A model generated the notes under the pieces. The model did not search any database. It was given only the letters and a program-made list of their open reading frames with translations, and was not told the DNA's origin. DNA of 6,600 nucleotides from positions 1 through 6,600 of the forward strand of contig NJEJ01000080.1 in NCBI GenBank assembly GCA_002255025.1. The letters are read 5' to 3'. Positions 1 to 5,925 of this stretch are shown piece by piece. Within the stretch, counting starts at the first letter, position 1, and each line of letters begins with the position of its first letter. Origin of the DNA: Candidatus Bathyarchaeota archaeon ex4484_135. GTDB lineage: Archaea > Thermoproteota > Bathyarchaeia > EX4484-135. The position numbers and the translations under genes were made by a program.

Positions 1-705
1 CTCGAAAATGCCCATCGGGAAGCCAGCATCGTACTTCATGGAGGCGTCAACGGCCTCCTTGTCCACCTCGCCCTTATGGAGGGCCCAGAAGGCATCTAAG
101 AAGACGGGCATCAGGATGCGGTTCACTATGAAGCCCCTCACGTCCTTCTTGCACAAGACGGGCGTCTTGCCGAGCTTCCTGGCCAGCTCCATGACCACGT
201 TTACGGTCTCATCGCTCGTGTCCTCGCCCTTTATGACCTCGACGAGCTGCATGAGCTGGGGCGGGTTGAAGAAGTGCATCCCGGCCACCTTGTCGGGCCT
301 CTTGGTGGCCCTGCCCATCTCGGTTATGCTCAGGCTGGACGTGTTGCTGGCCAGGATAGCGTGCTCGGGCATGAGGGAGTCGAGCTTGGAGAAGACCTGC
401 TTCTTTATGTCCAGGCGTTCCACGATGGCTTCTATGGCGAAGTCGGCATCTTCTACGTAGCCCTCGTAGGTCGTGGTGGGCTTTATGCGGGCTAGGGCTT
501 CCTCGGCGTGCTCGGGCCTTATACGCTTCTTCTCCACGAACTTGTTCAGGGACCACTTTATCTTCTCCATGGCCTTCTGCAGTATATCGTCCTTTATGTC
601 TATGAGGACCACGTTGTAGCCCTTCATGGCACAGACCTGTGCTATGCCATGTCCCATCGTGCCAGCACCGACGACAACTATCTTCTTAATGGCTTCCACG
701 CCCAT
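1..705 (-). CDS. 3-hydroxyacyl-CoA dehydrogenase, N-terminal 235 residues (cut by left edge)
   Basis: Oxidises (S)-3-hydroxyacyl-CoA to 3-ketoacyl-CoA with NAD+, the third step of beta-oxidation, in the cytoplasm. The reading frame is open from an ATG at 705-703 to the window edge. A Rossmann fold opens the protein with GAGTMGHGIAQ at residues 13-23 and an acidic residue (D36) ending strand 2, as expected for NAD. The family's catalytic set is present: S in NTSSLS (121-126), H144 in GMHFFNP, E156 in QLVEVIKG, and N195 in GFIVNRIL, where the C-terminal helical domain begins. An AGGTG motif ends 6 bases before the ATG, supporting this start. Family members are about 280-300 residues alone or about 650 when fused to enoyl-CoA hydratase; the cut prevents telling which. 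It is divergent from the thiolase gene and probably shares its control region. Some archaea use this enzyme type in the 4-hydroxybutyrate carbon-fixation cycle, but the neighbouring ligase and acyl-CoA dehydrogenase favour fatty-acid breakdown. Confidence 0.93.
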   Translation of the reverse strand, partial: MGVEAIKKIVVVGAGTMGHGIAQVCAMKGYNVVLIDIKDDILQKAMEKIKWSLNKFVEKKRIRPEHAEEALARIKPTTTYEGYVEDADFAIEAIVERLDIKKQVFSKLDSLMPEHAILASNTSSLSITEMGRATKRPDKVAGMHFFNPPQLMQLVEVIKGEDTSDETVNVVMELARKLGKTPVLCKKDVRGFIVNRILMPVFLDAFWALHKGEVDKEAVDASMKYDAGFPMGIFE

Positions 706-718
706 CCCTGGCACCTGG

Positions 719-746
719 CCCCATAATGGGGTGGGCGATTAAAAGG
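719..746 (-). promoter_or_regulatory. Putative promoter of the 3-hydroxyacyl-CoA dehydrogenase gene, with a small palindrome
   Basis: On the minus strand the AT-rich patch CTTTTAAT (746-739) stands out in GC-rich DNA and is a reasonable archaeal TATA box. With the usual spacing of about 26 bases, transcription would begin near 716, leaving a leader of about 10 bases that carries the AGGTG ribosome site. Between the two lies a perfect inverted repeat, CCCCAT-A-ATGGGG (719-731), placed where a bound protein would block initiation. The TATA call rests on composition and spacing only. Confidence 0.45.
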
Positions 747-755
747 TTTGGGCAA

Positions 756-794
756 GGCTTTAACGCCTGGGCCTGGCAGGCCCGGGCTGGGTGG
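756..794 (+). promoter_or_regulatory. Putative thiolase promoter, hairpin/dyad and ribosome-binding site
   Basis: The patch GCTTTAAC (757-764) is a possible TATA box, placing the transcript start near 786; the patch around 738-745 is an alternative shared with the divergent gene. Immediately after it, 765-774 and 778-787 form an inverted repeat of ten pairs with one G.U wobble and a three-base loop. It spans the expected start of transcription, which fits an operator better than a leader structure. GGGTGG at 789-794 lies 4 bases before the TTG at 799 and is the ribosome-binding site that decides that start. A close copy of the dyad lies before the acyl-CoA dehydrogenase gene (5895-5917). Confidence 0.45.
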
Positions 795-798
795 CAGA

Positions 799-1965
799 TT
801 GAGGAAGGTGGCCATCATAGGCATAGGCCACGCGAAGTTCGGGCGTAGGCAGGACGTCAACGTGTGTGAGATAGCCTTCGAGGCCATAAAGCCGGCCCTA
901 GAGGACGCTGGCGTATCGGCCAAGGACATAGAGTACATGCCCGTGGGCACCATAGGCATGTGGTATGAAGAAGGCCTCCCGGCCGTTGTGATAGCTGATT
1001 ACTGCGGCCTCTCGGGTGTTGGCCTGGCCAGGTTCGAGGCTGCCTGTGCGAGCGGTAGTGCTGCCTTCTTCTCCGGCTACATGGCTATAGCGAGCGGCAT
1101 GGCCGACCTCGTCCTCGTGGTCGGCGTCGAGAAGATGCGTGAGGTCGATACGCCGACGGCCGTGGAGCTGATTGGGCGTGCTGGCTCCTACCTCTGGGAG
1201 TTCGAGAACTTCGGCCTAACCTTCCCGGGCTACTACGCCCTCCACGCCACGGCCCACATGGCCAAGTTCGGCACGACGGAGGAGGACCTGGCCCTGGTGG
1301 CCGTTAAGAACCACCACTACGCCAACATGAACCCGTACGCCCACCTGCACGAGGAGATAACGGTCGAGAAGGCCCTTGCCTCGCCTGTCGTGGCCTGGCC
1401 CCTGAAGCTGTACGATTGCTGTACGATCTGCGACGGGGCTGCGGCCGTGGTACTGGCCTCTGAGGAGAAGGTGAAGGAGTTGGGCATAGATACGCCCGTC
1501 TGGGTGGCTGGGCTCGGCTTCTCGTCCGACTCGGGCAACTTGACGAAGAGGCAGAGCTACGTGGGCCTCATGGCAACCGTCTGGGCCAGCCAGAAGGCCT
1601 ATAAGATGGCCAAGGTAGGCCCTGAGGACGTAGATTGTGCGACTGTGCATGACTGCTTCACCATAGCAGAGATTATGGCTTACGAGGACCTGGGCTTCTG
1701 CAAGAAGGGCGAGGGGCCCAAGCTCATCCGCGAGGAACAGACGTACGTAGGCGGCAAGATACCGGTCAACATGGACGGCGGCCTGAAGGCCAAGGGCCAC
1801 CCGATAGGTGCGACGGGCGTCTCCATGATGGTTGAGCTGACCAGGCAGCTGAGGGAGGAGGTGGAGCCCAGGGAGAGGCAGGTGCCCATGAAGAACTACG
1901 TGGCCCTGGCCCACAACGTAGGTGGGACAGGCCACTACTGCTACGTGACCATATTGAGGAGGTGA
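799..1965 (+). CDS. SCP2-type thiolase (acetyl-CoA C-acyltransferase family), 388 aa
   Basis: Cleaves 3-ketoacyl-CoA with CoA to acetyl-CoA and a shortened acyl-CoA, or runs in reverse to make acetoacetyl-CoA. The whole thiolase fold is present. The nucleophile is C83 in ACASGS; HDCF near residues 284-287 carries the second catalytic cysteine typical of the SCP2/archaeal class; GHPIGATG (H334) follows, and the C-terminus reads NVGGTG in place of the CxG loop of classical bacterial thiolases. The length of 388 is normal. The start is set at TTG 799 because GGGTGG lies 4 bases upstream and the protein then begins directly with the first beta strand (RKVAIIGIG). An in-frame TTG at 748 would add a Gly/Pro-rich stretch lacking family character, and GTG 808 is a less likely start. 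The DUF35 gene follows after 5 bases, the usual archaeal pairing. The direction of reaction cannot be read from sequence; the neighbours favour degradation. Confidence 0.93.
   Translation: MRKVAIIGIGHAKFGRRQDVNVCEIAFEAIKPALEDAGVSAKDIEYMPVGTIGMWYEEGLPAVVIADYCGLSGVGLARFEAACASGSAAFFSGYMAIASGMADLVLVVGVEKMREVDTPTAVELIGRAGSYLWEFENFGLTFPGYYALHATAHMAKFGTTEEDLALVAVKNHHYANMNPYAHLHEEITVEKALASPVVAWPLKLYDCCTICDGAAAVVLASEEKVKELGIDTPVWVAGLGFSSDSGNLTKRQSYVGLMATVWASQKAYKMAKVGPEDVDCATVHDCFTIAEIMAYEDLGFCKKGEGPKLIREEQTYVGGKIPVNMDGGLKAKGHPIGATGVSMMVELTRQLREEVEPRERQVPMKNYVALAHNVGGTGHYCYVTILRR
1958..1965 (+). promoter_or_regulatory. Strong Shine-Dalgarno site of the DUF35 gene, overlapping the thiolase stop
   Basis: GGAGGTGA matches the archaeal 16S rRNA tail complement and ends 5 bases before the ATG at 1971. 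It contains the thiolase TGA stop (1963-1965), so the two genes are probably translationally coupled. It favours ATG 1971 over the overlapping GTG at 1962. Confidence 0.8.
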
Positions 1966-1970
1966 GGGCC

Positions 1971-2414
1971 ATGGCGTATGACCCGGCTTCCGGGGTGCTG
2001 AGGAGCCGGACACTCACGCTGAGCTACGAGATACCCGTCTCGAAGATAGCGAGGTTCTGGGAGGCCCTGGCGGAGGGCAAGGTCCTCGGGACCGTGTGTA
2101 AGAAATGCGGCCGCAAGATGTTCCCGCCCCAGGCCGTGTGCGATAAGTGCCACTCGACGGACATAGATTGGTTTGAGATAAAGAGCGTGGGCGAGGTAGT
2201 GGCCTTCACGCACATAGTGGTCAGGCCGGCTTCCTTCCAGGACCAGAAGGTCTACACGCCAGCCATAGCGGAGTTCAAGGAAGAAGGAGTCCGTGTGCTG
2301 GCCTGGGTGGCCCCGGAGGTCCCGAAGAGACAGATAAAAGTAGGCATGAAGGTCCGCGTCGAGCCGAGGATAGAGGATAACCGCAGGACCTGGGTCTTCG
2401 TCCCAGCAGAGTGA
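1971..2414 (+). CDS. DUF35 zinc-ribbon/OB-fold protein, thiolase partner, 147 aa
   Basis: A small protein of the DUF35 (acyl-CoA-associated OB-fold) family. An N-terminal helix (about residues 22-36, IPVSKIARFWEALAEG) leads into a rubredoxin-like zinc ribbon with cysteines at 43, 46, 57 and 60, then an OB-fold (about 65-145) rich in beta strands. Nothing catalytic is visible. In the archaeal acetoacetyl-CoA thiolase/HMG-CoA synthase complex, a DUF35 protein bridges the enzymes and helps form the shared CoA-binding site; other members partner SCP2-type thiolases alone. Its position 5 bases after a thiolase strongly suggests the same role. No HMG-CoA synthase gene is present here, so a two-component thiolase complex is the more likely reading. 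The start at ATG 1971 is fixed by the Shine-Dalgarno site. The TGA stop overlaps a possible GTG start (2411) of the next reading frame, which I do not favour. Confidence 0.9.
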   Translation: MAYDPASGVLRSRTLTLSYEIPVSKIARFWEALAEGKVLGTVCKKCGRKMFPPQAVCDKCHSTDIDWFEIKSVGEVVAFTHIVVRPASFQDQKVYTPAIAEFKEEGVRVLAWVAPEVPKRQIKVGMKVRVEPRIEDNRRTWVFVPAE

Positions 2415-2448
2415 GGCATGGGCCTAGGAACTGGCTCGGCTCAGCCCC

Positions 2449-2461
2449 GTTAATTTTTAAC
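2449..2461 (+). promoter_or_regulatory. TATA-like element before the amidohydrolase gene
   Basis: The tract GTTAATTTTTAAC is the most AT-rich run between the thiolase and ligase genes. As a TATA box centred near 2455 it would start transcription near 2481, about 8 bases before the TTG at 2489. It suggests the amidohydrolase has its own promoter in addition to any read-through from the thiolase/DUF35 pair. It lies within the reading frame that extends upstream to GTG 2411, which argues against the long form of the protein. Confidence 0.45.
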
Positions 2462-2488
2462 CCGGTCAATCACCCTGTTATCCCGGCG

Positions 2489-3415
2489 TTGAGCACGCTT
2501 GACGAACTCGGCCTTGACGGTGTGGTAGACGTCCACGTCCACCCCTTGTCCATGATAGGGGAAAAAGAGCTCCTCAGGGAGCTTGAGAAGGCCAAGGTGA
2601 GGAAGTGCGTCCTCTTGGCTCTTGATGTCAATCCAGCCGAACTTGACGACGAGGGGAAGGCCAGGGCCTTCGTGGAAGAGATGTTCAACGCTGGCATATG
2701 GGACCTGAACGCCCTCGAACAAGCCAGGGAGATGCTGAAGCTGGCCAGGACGCCGAACGAGCGGGTTTCCGAGCTGGTGAGCAGGCATCCAGGTCTCTTC
2801 TTGGGCTTTGGCTCCGTTGACCCAAGGAAGCCGCTGGGCCAGGTGGAGGAAACGCTCAGGAGGCTGGAGGATGCTGGCTTCAGGGGCCTGAAGCTCATAC
2901 CGACCTTGCAGTTCTTCTGCCCCGGGCAGGTCAAGAAGGCCCTGAAGAAGATACTGAGGTTCTGCGAGAGGTCCGGCATGGTGGTCATGTTCCACACGGG
3001 CTGCGACCCGGGCCCCTGGGAGGCACCCGACTTGTCCAAATGTGCTAACCCGGCCCTGCTGAGGCCCTTCATACGCTCCTTCGGAAAGGTCAACTTCATC
3101 CTCGCCCACGCGGGGAGCTATTCGGTCCGGATACCAGGCATATGGTTTGAGGAGGCCCTTGAGCTGGCCAGCTCCTTCAGCAACGTATGGCTTGACACGG
3201 CGGCCGTGCCGTACGTCATAACAGACCGGAAGTTCCTCCGGGCTCTCAAGGCCAGGGGGCTGATGGGCCGGGTCCTCTTCGGCTCGGATTACCCGGTCTT
3301 CGTGGTGGGCATAAGCGATGTGGTCCGTGAGATCTTAGCCTCCGTGGAGATGACGGACGAGGAGAAAGCCCGCGTCCTCTGCTTGAACGCCTGCGAGCTG
3401 CTGGGCTTCGGGTAA
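2489..3415 (+). CDS. Amidohydrolase-2 family TIM-barrel metalloenzyme, substrate unknown, 308 aa
   Basis: Belongs to the amidohydrolase-related family (PF04909 type), metal-dependent hydrolases and decarboxylases. The metal-site signature runs in order: HxH at residues 16 and 18 in DVHVHP, a Lys in GLKLIP after the third strand region, H169 in MFHTG, H207 in LAHAGS and D267 in FGSDYP. All expected ligands are present, so the enzyme looks active. Family relatives include ACMSD-like decarboxylases and lactone or amide hydrolases; nothing here identifies the substrate. The start is uncertain. TTG 2489 is chosen because it follows a TATA-like tract at a leaderless spacing and begins just before the first barrel strand. 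GTG 2411, overlapping the DUF35 stop, would add 26 residues lacking family character, and GTG 2522 would start right at the HxH strand. Placement between beta-oxidation genes suggests a job on an acyl-CoA-linked or ring-derived intermediate, but that is inference. Confidence 0.82.
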   Translation: MSTLDELGLDGVVDVHVHPLSMIGEKELLRELEKAKVRKCVLLALDVNPAELDDEGKARAFVEEMFNAGIWDLNALEQAREMLKLARTPNERVSELVSRHPGLFLGFGSVDPRKPLGQVEETLRRLEDAGFRGLKLIPTLQFFCPGQVKKALKKILRFCERSGMVVMFHTGCDPGPWEAPDLSKCANPALLRPFIRSFGKVNFILAHAGSYSVRIPGIWFEEALELASSFSNVWLDTAAVPYVITDRKFLRALKARGLMGRVLFGSDYPVFVVGISDVVREILASVEMTDEEKARVLCLNACELLGFG

Positions 3416-3461
3416 GCCTAATAAGGCCGTTTAAACGATACACCCGGCTCGGGAGGTCTAT
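3416..3461 (+). promoter_or_regulatory. Short spacer with TATA-like patches and ribosome-binding site for the acyl-CoA ligase
   Basis: The 46-base gap holds two AT-rich patches, CTAATAAG (about 3418-3424) and GTTTAAACG (3429-3437), either of which could be a TATA box. GGGAGGT (3451-3457) sits 4 bases before the ATG at 3462 and is a clear Shine-Dalgarno site. Since the ribosome site must be transcribed, the upstream patch fits a separate promoter better; read-through from the amidohydrolase gene is equally possible. Confidence 0.5.
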
Positions 3462-5088
3462 ATGGCGGAGAGGCCCTGGCTTAAGTTCTACCCAGAATGG
3501 GTGCCACATAGCATAGAATATCCAGAGGTCCCCTTGGACGAGCTGCTGAGGCGTTCTGCCGAGAAGCACCCGAACGCCACCGCCATAATCTTCGAGGGCT
3601 TCAAGATGACCTACAAGGAGCTCGACGAGGCCGTGAGTAGGCTGGCCACGGCCCTCCAAGACCTGGGAGTCCAGAAGGGCGATAAGGTAGCCATCTACCT
3701 GCCCAACTGCCCTCAGTTCGTCATAAGCTACTACGCCATCCTGAGGGTCGGGGGCGTCGTGACGGCCGTAAACCCGCTCTACACGGAGCGTGAGCTCGAG
3801 TACCAGCTGAACAACGCCGAGGCCGTGGGAATAGTAACGCTTGACGTACTGTACGAAAAGGTAGCGAAGGTCAGGGACAAGACGGGCCTGAAGTTCATCA
3901 TAGTCACAAGCCTCAAGGACTACCTGCCGAAGGCCAAGGCCATCTTGGGCAGCCTCTTGGGCAAGATACCGACGGCCAAGGTGGAGAAGGGGCCCGGCAT
4001 CTACTTCCTCAAGGAGCTGATAAAGAGGTACCCGCCCGAGCCCAAGCCTGTCGAGATAAACCCGAGGGAAGACCTGGCCTGCCTCCAGTACACGGGCGGC
4101 ACGACGGGCGTCCCGAAGGGTGCCATGCTGACCCACTACAACCTGGTGTCGAACGCCGTGGCGGCTTCCTACTGGCTGAACGCCGAGGAAGCCAAGGAAG
4201 TCCACGTGGGCATTCTGCCCCTCTTCCACATTTACGGCATGACGACCGTCATGAACTCGCCCATCCAAGTACAGGGCCACCGTGTTCTGTGGTGTCCCCA
4301 CGCTCTACGCCATGTTGCTCGATTATCCGGAGCTGGGGAAATACGACCTGACGAGCATAAAGTTCTGCATCTCGGGTGCAGCCCCGCTCCCGCCCGAGGT
4401 CCAGAAGAAGTTCATGGAGATAACGGGCGGCGTGTTGGTCGAGGGCTACGGCCTGACGGAGGCATCGCCCGTCACGCATGCCAACCCGCTCGACAGGACC
4501 ATGAAGACGGTGAAGATAGGCTCCATAGGCGTGCCCTGGCCCGACACGGAGGCCAAGATAATGGACGTGGAGACCGGCACGAAGGAGCTCCCGCCCGGCG
4601 AGGTGGGCGAGTTGGTCATCAAGGGCCCGCAGGTCATGAAGGGCTACTGGAAGATGCCCGAGGAAACCAAGCAGGTCCTGAGGGACGGCTGGCTTTACAC
4701 GGGCGATATAGCGAAGATGGACGAGGACGGCTACTTCTACATAGTTGACCGCAAGAAGGACCTGATAAAGTACAAGGGCTACTCCGTCTACCCGAGGGAG
4801 CTCGAGGACGTCCTGTACGAGCACGAGGCCGTCAAGCTCTGTGCTGTTGTGGGCAAGCCCGACCCAACGGCCGGCGAGATACCGAAGGCCTTCGTGGTCC
4901 TGAAGGAGGGCTACGAGCCCACCGAGGAGCTTAAGAAGGAGATAATGGAGTTCGTGAACAGCCGGGTTGCCCCCTACAAGCGTATAAGGGAACTCGAGTT
5001 CCGCAAGGAACTGCCAATATCGGCTGCTGGCAAGGTACTGAGGCGTGTCCTGAGGGAGGAAGAATACCGGAAGGCCCAGAAGGTGTGA
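3462..5088 (+). pseudogene. Long-chain fatty-acid CoA ligase (FadD-like), interrupted near 4267 by a frame-breaking internal loss
   Basis: Would activate fatty acids to acyl-CoA using ATP and CoA (ANL superfamily), the entry step of beta-oxidation. Frame one runs from ATG 3462: the N-terminal domain, the P-loop YTGGTTGVPKG at residues 210-220 (the GG form is typical of FadD-like enzymes), then LFHIYGMTTVMNSPI ending at residue 268. From 4267 the protein continues in the +1 frame: KYRATVFCGVPTLY, GYGLTEA (4444-4464), YTGD (D codon 4705), RKKDLIKYKG (R codon 4750) and the catalytic Lys of the C-terminal domain (codon 5032), ending at TGA 5088. By motif spacing against firefly luciferase (recalled numbering), about 24 residues, or about 71 bases, are absent at the junction. 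That is the segment that normally covers the strand and helix after the HIYG motif. Left unrepaired, frame one runs on as unrelated sequence to a stop at 4746-4748. All other motifs are intact, so the break is either recent or a sequence/assembly error. Confidence 0.88.
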
Positions 5089-5095
5089 GCCAGGC

Positions 5096-5127
5096 TTTTT
5101 TCTAGGTCAGCTAGCTCAAGCGTTTTT
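5096..5127 (+). terminator. T-tracts after the acyl-CoA ligase (probable archaeal terminator)
   Basis: The spacer between two converging genes holds T6 at 5096-5101 and T5 at 5123-5127, both reading as T on the plus strand. Archaeal RNA polymerase terminates at such T-runs without needing a hairpin. They serve the plus-strand ligase; the second overlaps the TAA of the minus-strand gene. No equivalent T-run is seen for that gene on its own strand. Confidence 0.6.
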
Positions 5128-5842
5128 ATTCCCTGAGCTTCGCCGCCTGTCCCAGGCAGTTGGCTACCTCAGCCCACGTTATCAGGGACAGGAAGGCCAT
5201 GTAGATGGTCGAGGCCCAGGGCAGGAAGAAACATGTCAGGCCAGCGAGCATCACGATGAAGAGCCTGACGTCCCTCGTGCCGATGAACCTCTTGGGCTGG
5301 TAGGATGCCAGGGCCCTGCTTATGGCGGAGAAGTAGCTGACTGAGAAAGAGCCGGAGAGGGAGAGGATGAGCAAGAAGAGCACGAGGTAAGACCAGGGCA
5401 GGGGCCAGGCGGGCCAGTAGGGCCTAAGCCAGCTCGGCGGCTGGCCAAGACAGAGGGCGTAGAGGGCGAGGCCCGTTATGATAGCTGCATCGGCCACCCG
5501 GTCCAGCACGGCATCTATTATGCCTCCTCTTTTACTGACCCTGCCCGTCAGCCTGGCTATTTCACCATCACAGCCGTCTAATATGCTGGCCAGCTGAGCT
5601 AAGAGGCCGCCCATCAGGGGCCAGCCTAGGGCGAAGGAAGCCCCAGAGGCCAGGCCCGTGAGGAAGCTTATGATGCTCATGCCCGTGGGCGATGGTGCTA
5701 TACGGTGTTTGATGAGGAAGAGGGTTATCCTTATGGATATGTGTCTGTTCAGCCTTTTCGATACAGGTCCCTCGCTTGGTTTCACGAGTAACTTGTAGGC
5801 TTCCCTGAAGGTCAGGGATTCTGCTCTCGACGCCGAGGTCAT
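5126..5842 (-). CDS. CDP-alcohol phosphotransferase, likely DIPP-synthase type, 238 aa
   Basis: An integral membrane enzyme that transfers a phosphoalcohol from a CDP-alcohol to another alcohol. The family motif DGxxARx8GxxxDxxxD is perfect: D92, G93, A96, R97, G106, D110 and D114, the last two being metal and catalytic aspartates. Hydrophobic segments lie at about 55-72, 76-88, 117-133, 148-170 and 193-222. The N-terminal stretch (KPSEGPVSKRLNRHIS, 21-36), the SILDGCDGEIAR context and RDVRLF (190-195) recall the C-terminal half of the bifunctional inositol-1-phosphate cytidylyltransferase/CDP-inositol transferase that makes phospho-di-myo-inositol phosphate. Those enzymes carry a cytidylyltransferase domain in front; here the gene begins just before the membrane domain, so this is the stand-alone form, and the cytidylyltransferase must lie elsewhere. 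A generic phospholipid head-group transferase is the alternative. The start is ATG 5842, with GGAGG 12 bases upstream. It is divergent from the acyl-CoA dehydrogenase and has no pathway link to it. Confidence 0.88.
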   Translation of the reverse strand: MTSASRAESLTFREAYKLLVKPSEGPVSKRLNRHISIRITLFLIKHRIAPSPTGMSIISFLTGLASGASFALGWPLMGGLLAQLASILDGCDGEIARLTGRVSKRGGIIDAVLDRVADAAIITGLALYALCLGQPPSWLRPYWPAWPLPWSYLVLFLLILSLSGSFSVSYFSAISRALASYQPKRFIGTRDVRLFIVMLAGLTCFFLPWASTIYMAFLSLITWAEVANCLGQAAKLRE

Positions 5843-5880
5843 AGCCAGCCTGGGCCTCCGAGTCAGATGGCTCCACGAAA

Positions 5881-5890
5881 GATATTTAAG
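5881..5890. promoter_or_regulatory. TATA-like element shared by two divergent genes
   Basis: GATATTTAAG reads CTTAAATATC on the other strand, so it could serve both directions. For the plus strand, a start about 26 bases downstream of its centre falls near 5912, about 14 bases before the acyl-CoA dehydrogenase GTG at 5926. For the minus strand it would start transcription near 5859, about 17 bases before the ATG at 5842. It is the strongest TATA-like match in the window. Confidence 0.65.
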
Positions 5891-5894
5891 CCCA

Positions 5895-5917
5895 GCCTGG
5901 GCCCCTCGTGGCCCGGG
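5895..5917. repeat. Inverted repeat at the acyl-CoA dehydrogenase promoter, copy of the one before the thiolase
   Basis: GCCTGGGCC (5895-5903), six bases, then GGCCCGGG (5910-5917). The same two arms, base for base, occur at 765-773 and 779-786 with a five-base spacer, again just downstream of a TATA-like patch. The arms are inverted copies of each other apart from one T/C difference. The site overlaps the expected transcription start. A regulator-binding operator is the natural reading, but the arms are GC-only apart from one T and the background is GC-rich, so chance is not excluded. Confidence 0.45.
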
Positions 5918-5925
5918 TGGATGCC

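Noticed and set aside
8..460. Plus-strand 150-codon frame opposite the hydroxyacyl-CoA dehydrogenase
   Set aside because: The minus strand carries a complete Rossmann domain and catalytic residues; the plus-strand translation is a Ser/Thr-rich shadow.
748..798. Longer thiolase starting at TTG 748
   Set aside because: It would add 17 Gly/Pro-rich residues absent from the family, would cover the promoter-like and dyad sequences, and ignores the GGGTGG site before TTG 799.
1216..2013. 265-codon minus-strand frame opposite the thiolase
   Set aside because: Antisense to a fully conserved thiolase; the His/Gly/Val-rich translation is typical of a shadow frame.
2450..3109. Minus-strand frames of about 210-220 codons opposite the amidohydrolase
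   Set aside because: Two overlapping frames in the same stretch, both without family features; shadows of the plus-strand gene.
4255..4290. Programmed +1 frameshifting in the acyl-CoA ligase
   Set aside because: A recoding event would keep all residues, whereas about 24 conserved residues are missing. There is no slippery run or stop codon at the junction either.
3246..4301. 351-codon open frame on the minus strand opposite the amidohydrolase and ligase genes
   Set aside because: It lies antisense to two well-supported genes, has no recognisable domain, and is explained by GC-rich codon bias that removes stops on the other strand.
4268..4748. The 160-codon tail of the ligase's first frame as a genuine novel C-terminal domain
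   Set aside because: The same bases in the +1 frame encode conserved ligase motifs through GYGLTEA and YTGD, so the tail is out-of-frame reading.
5109..5116. AGCTAGCT palindrome between the converging genes
   Set aside because: Eight bases only, with no paired copy and no position relative to a promoter; likely chance.
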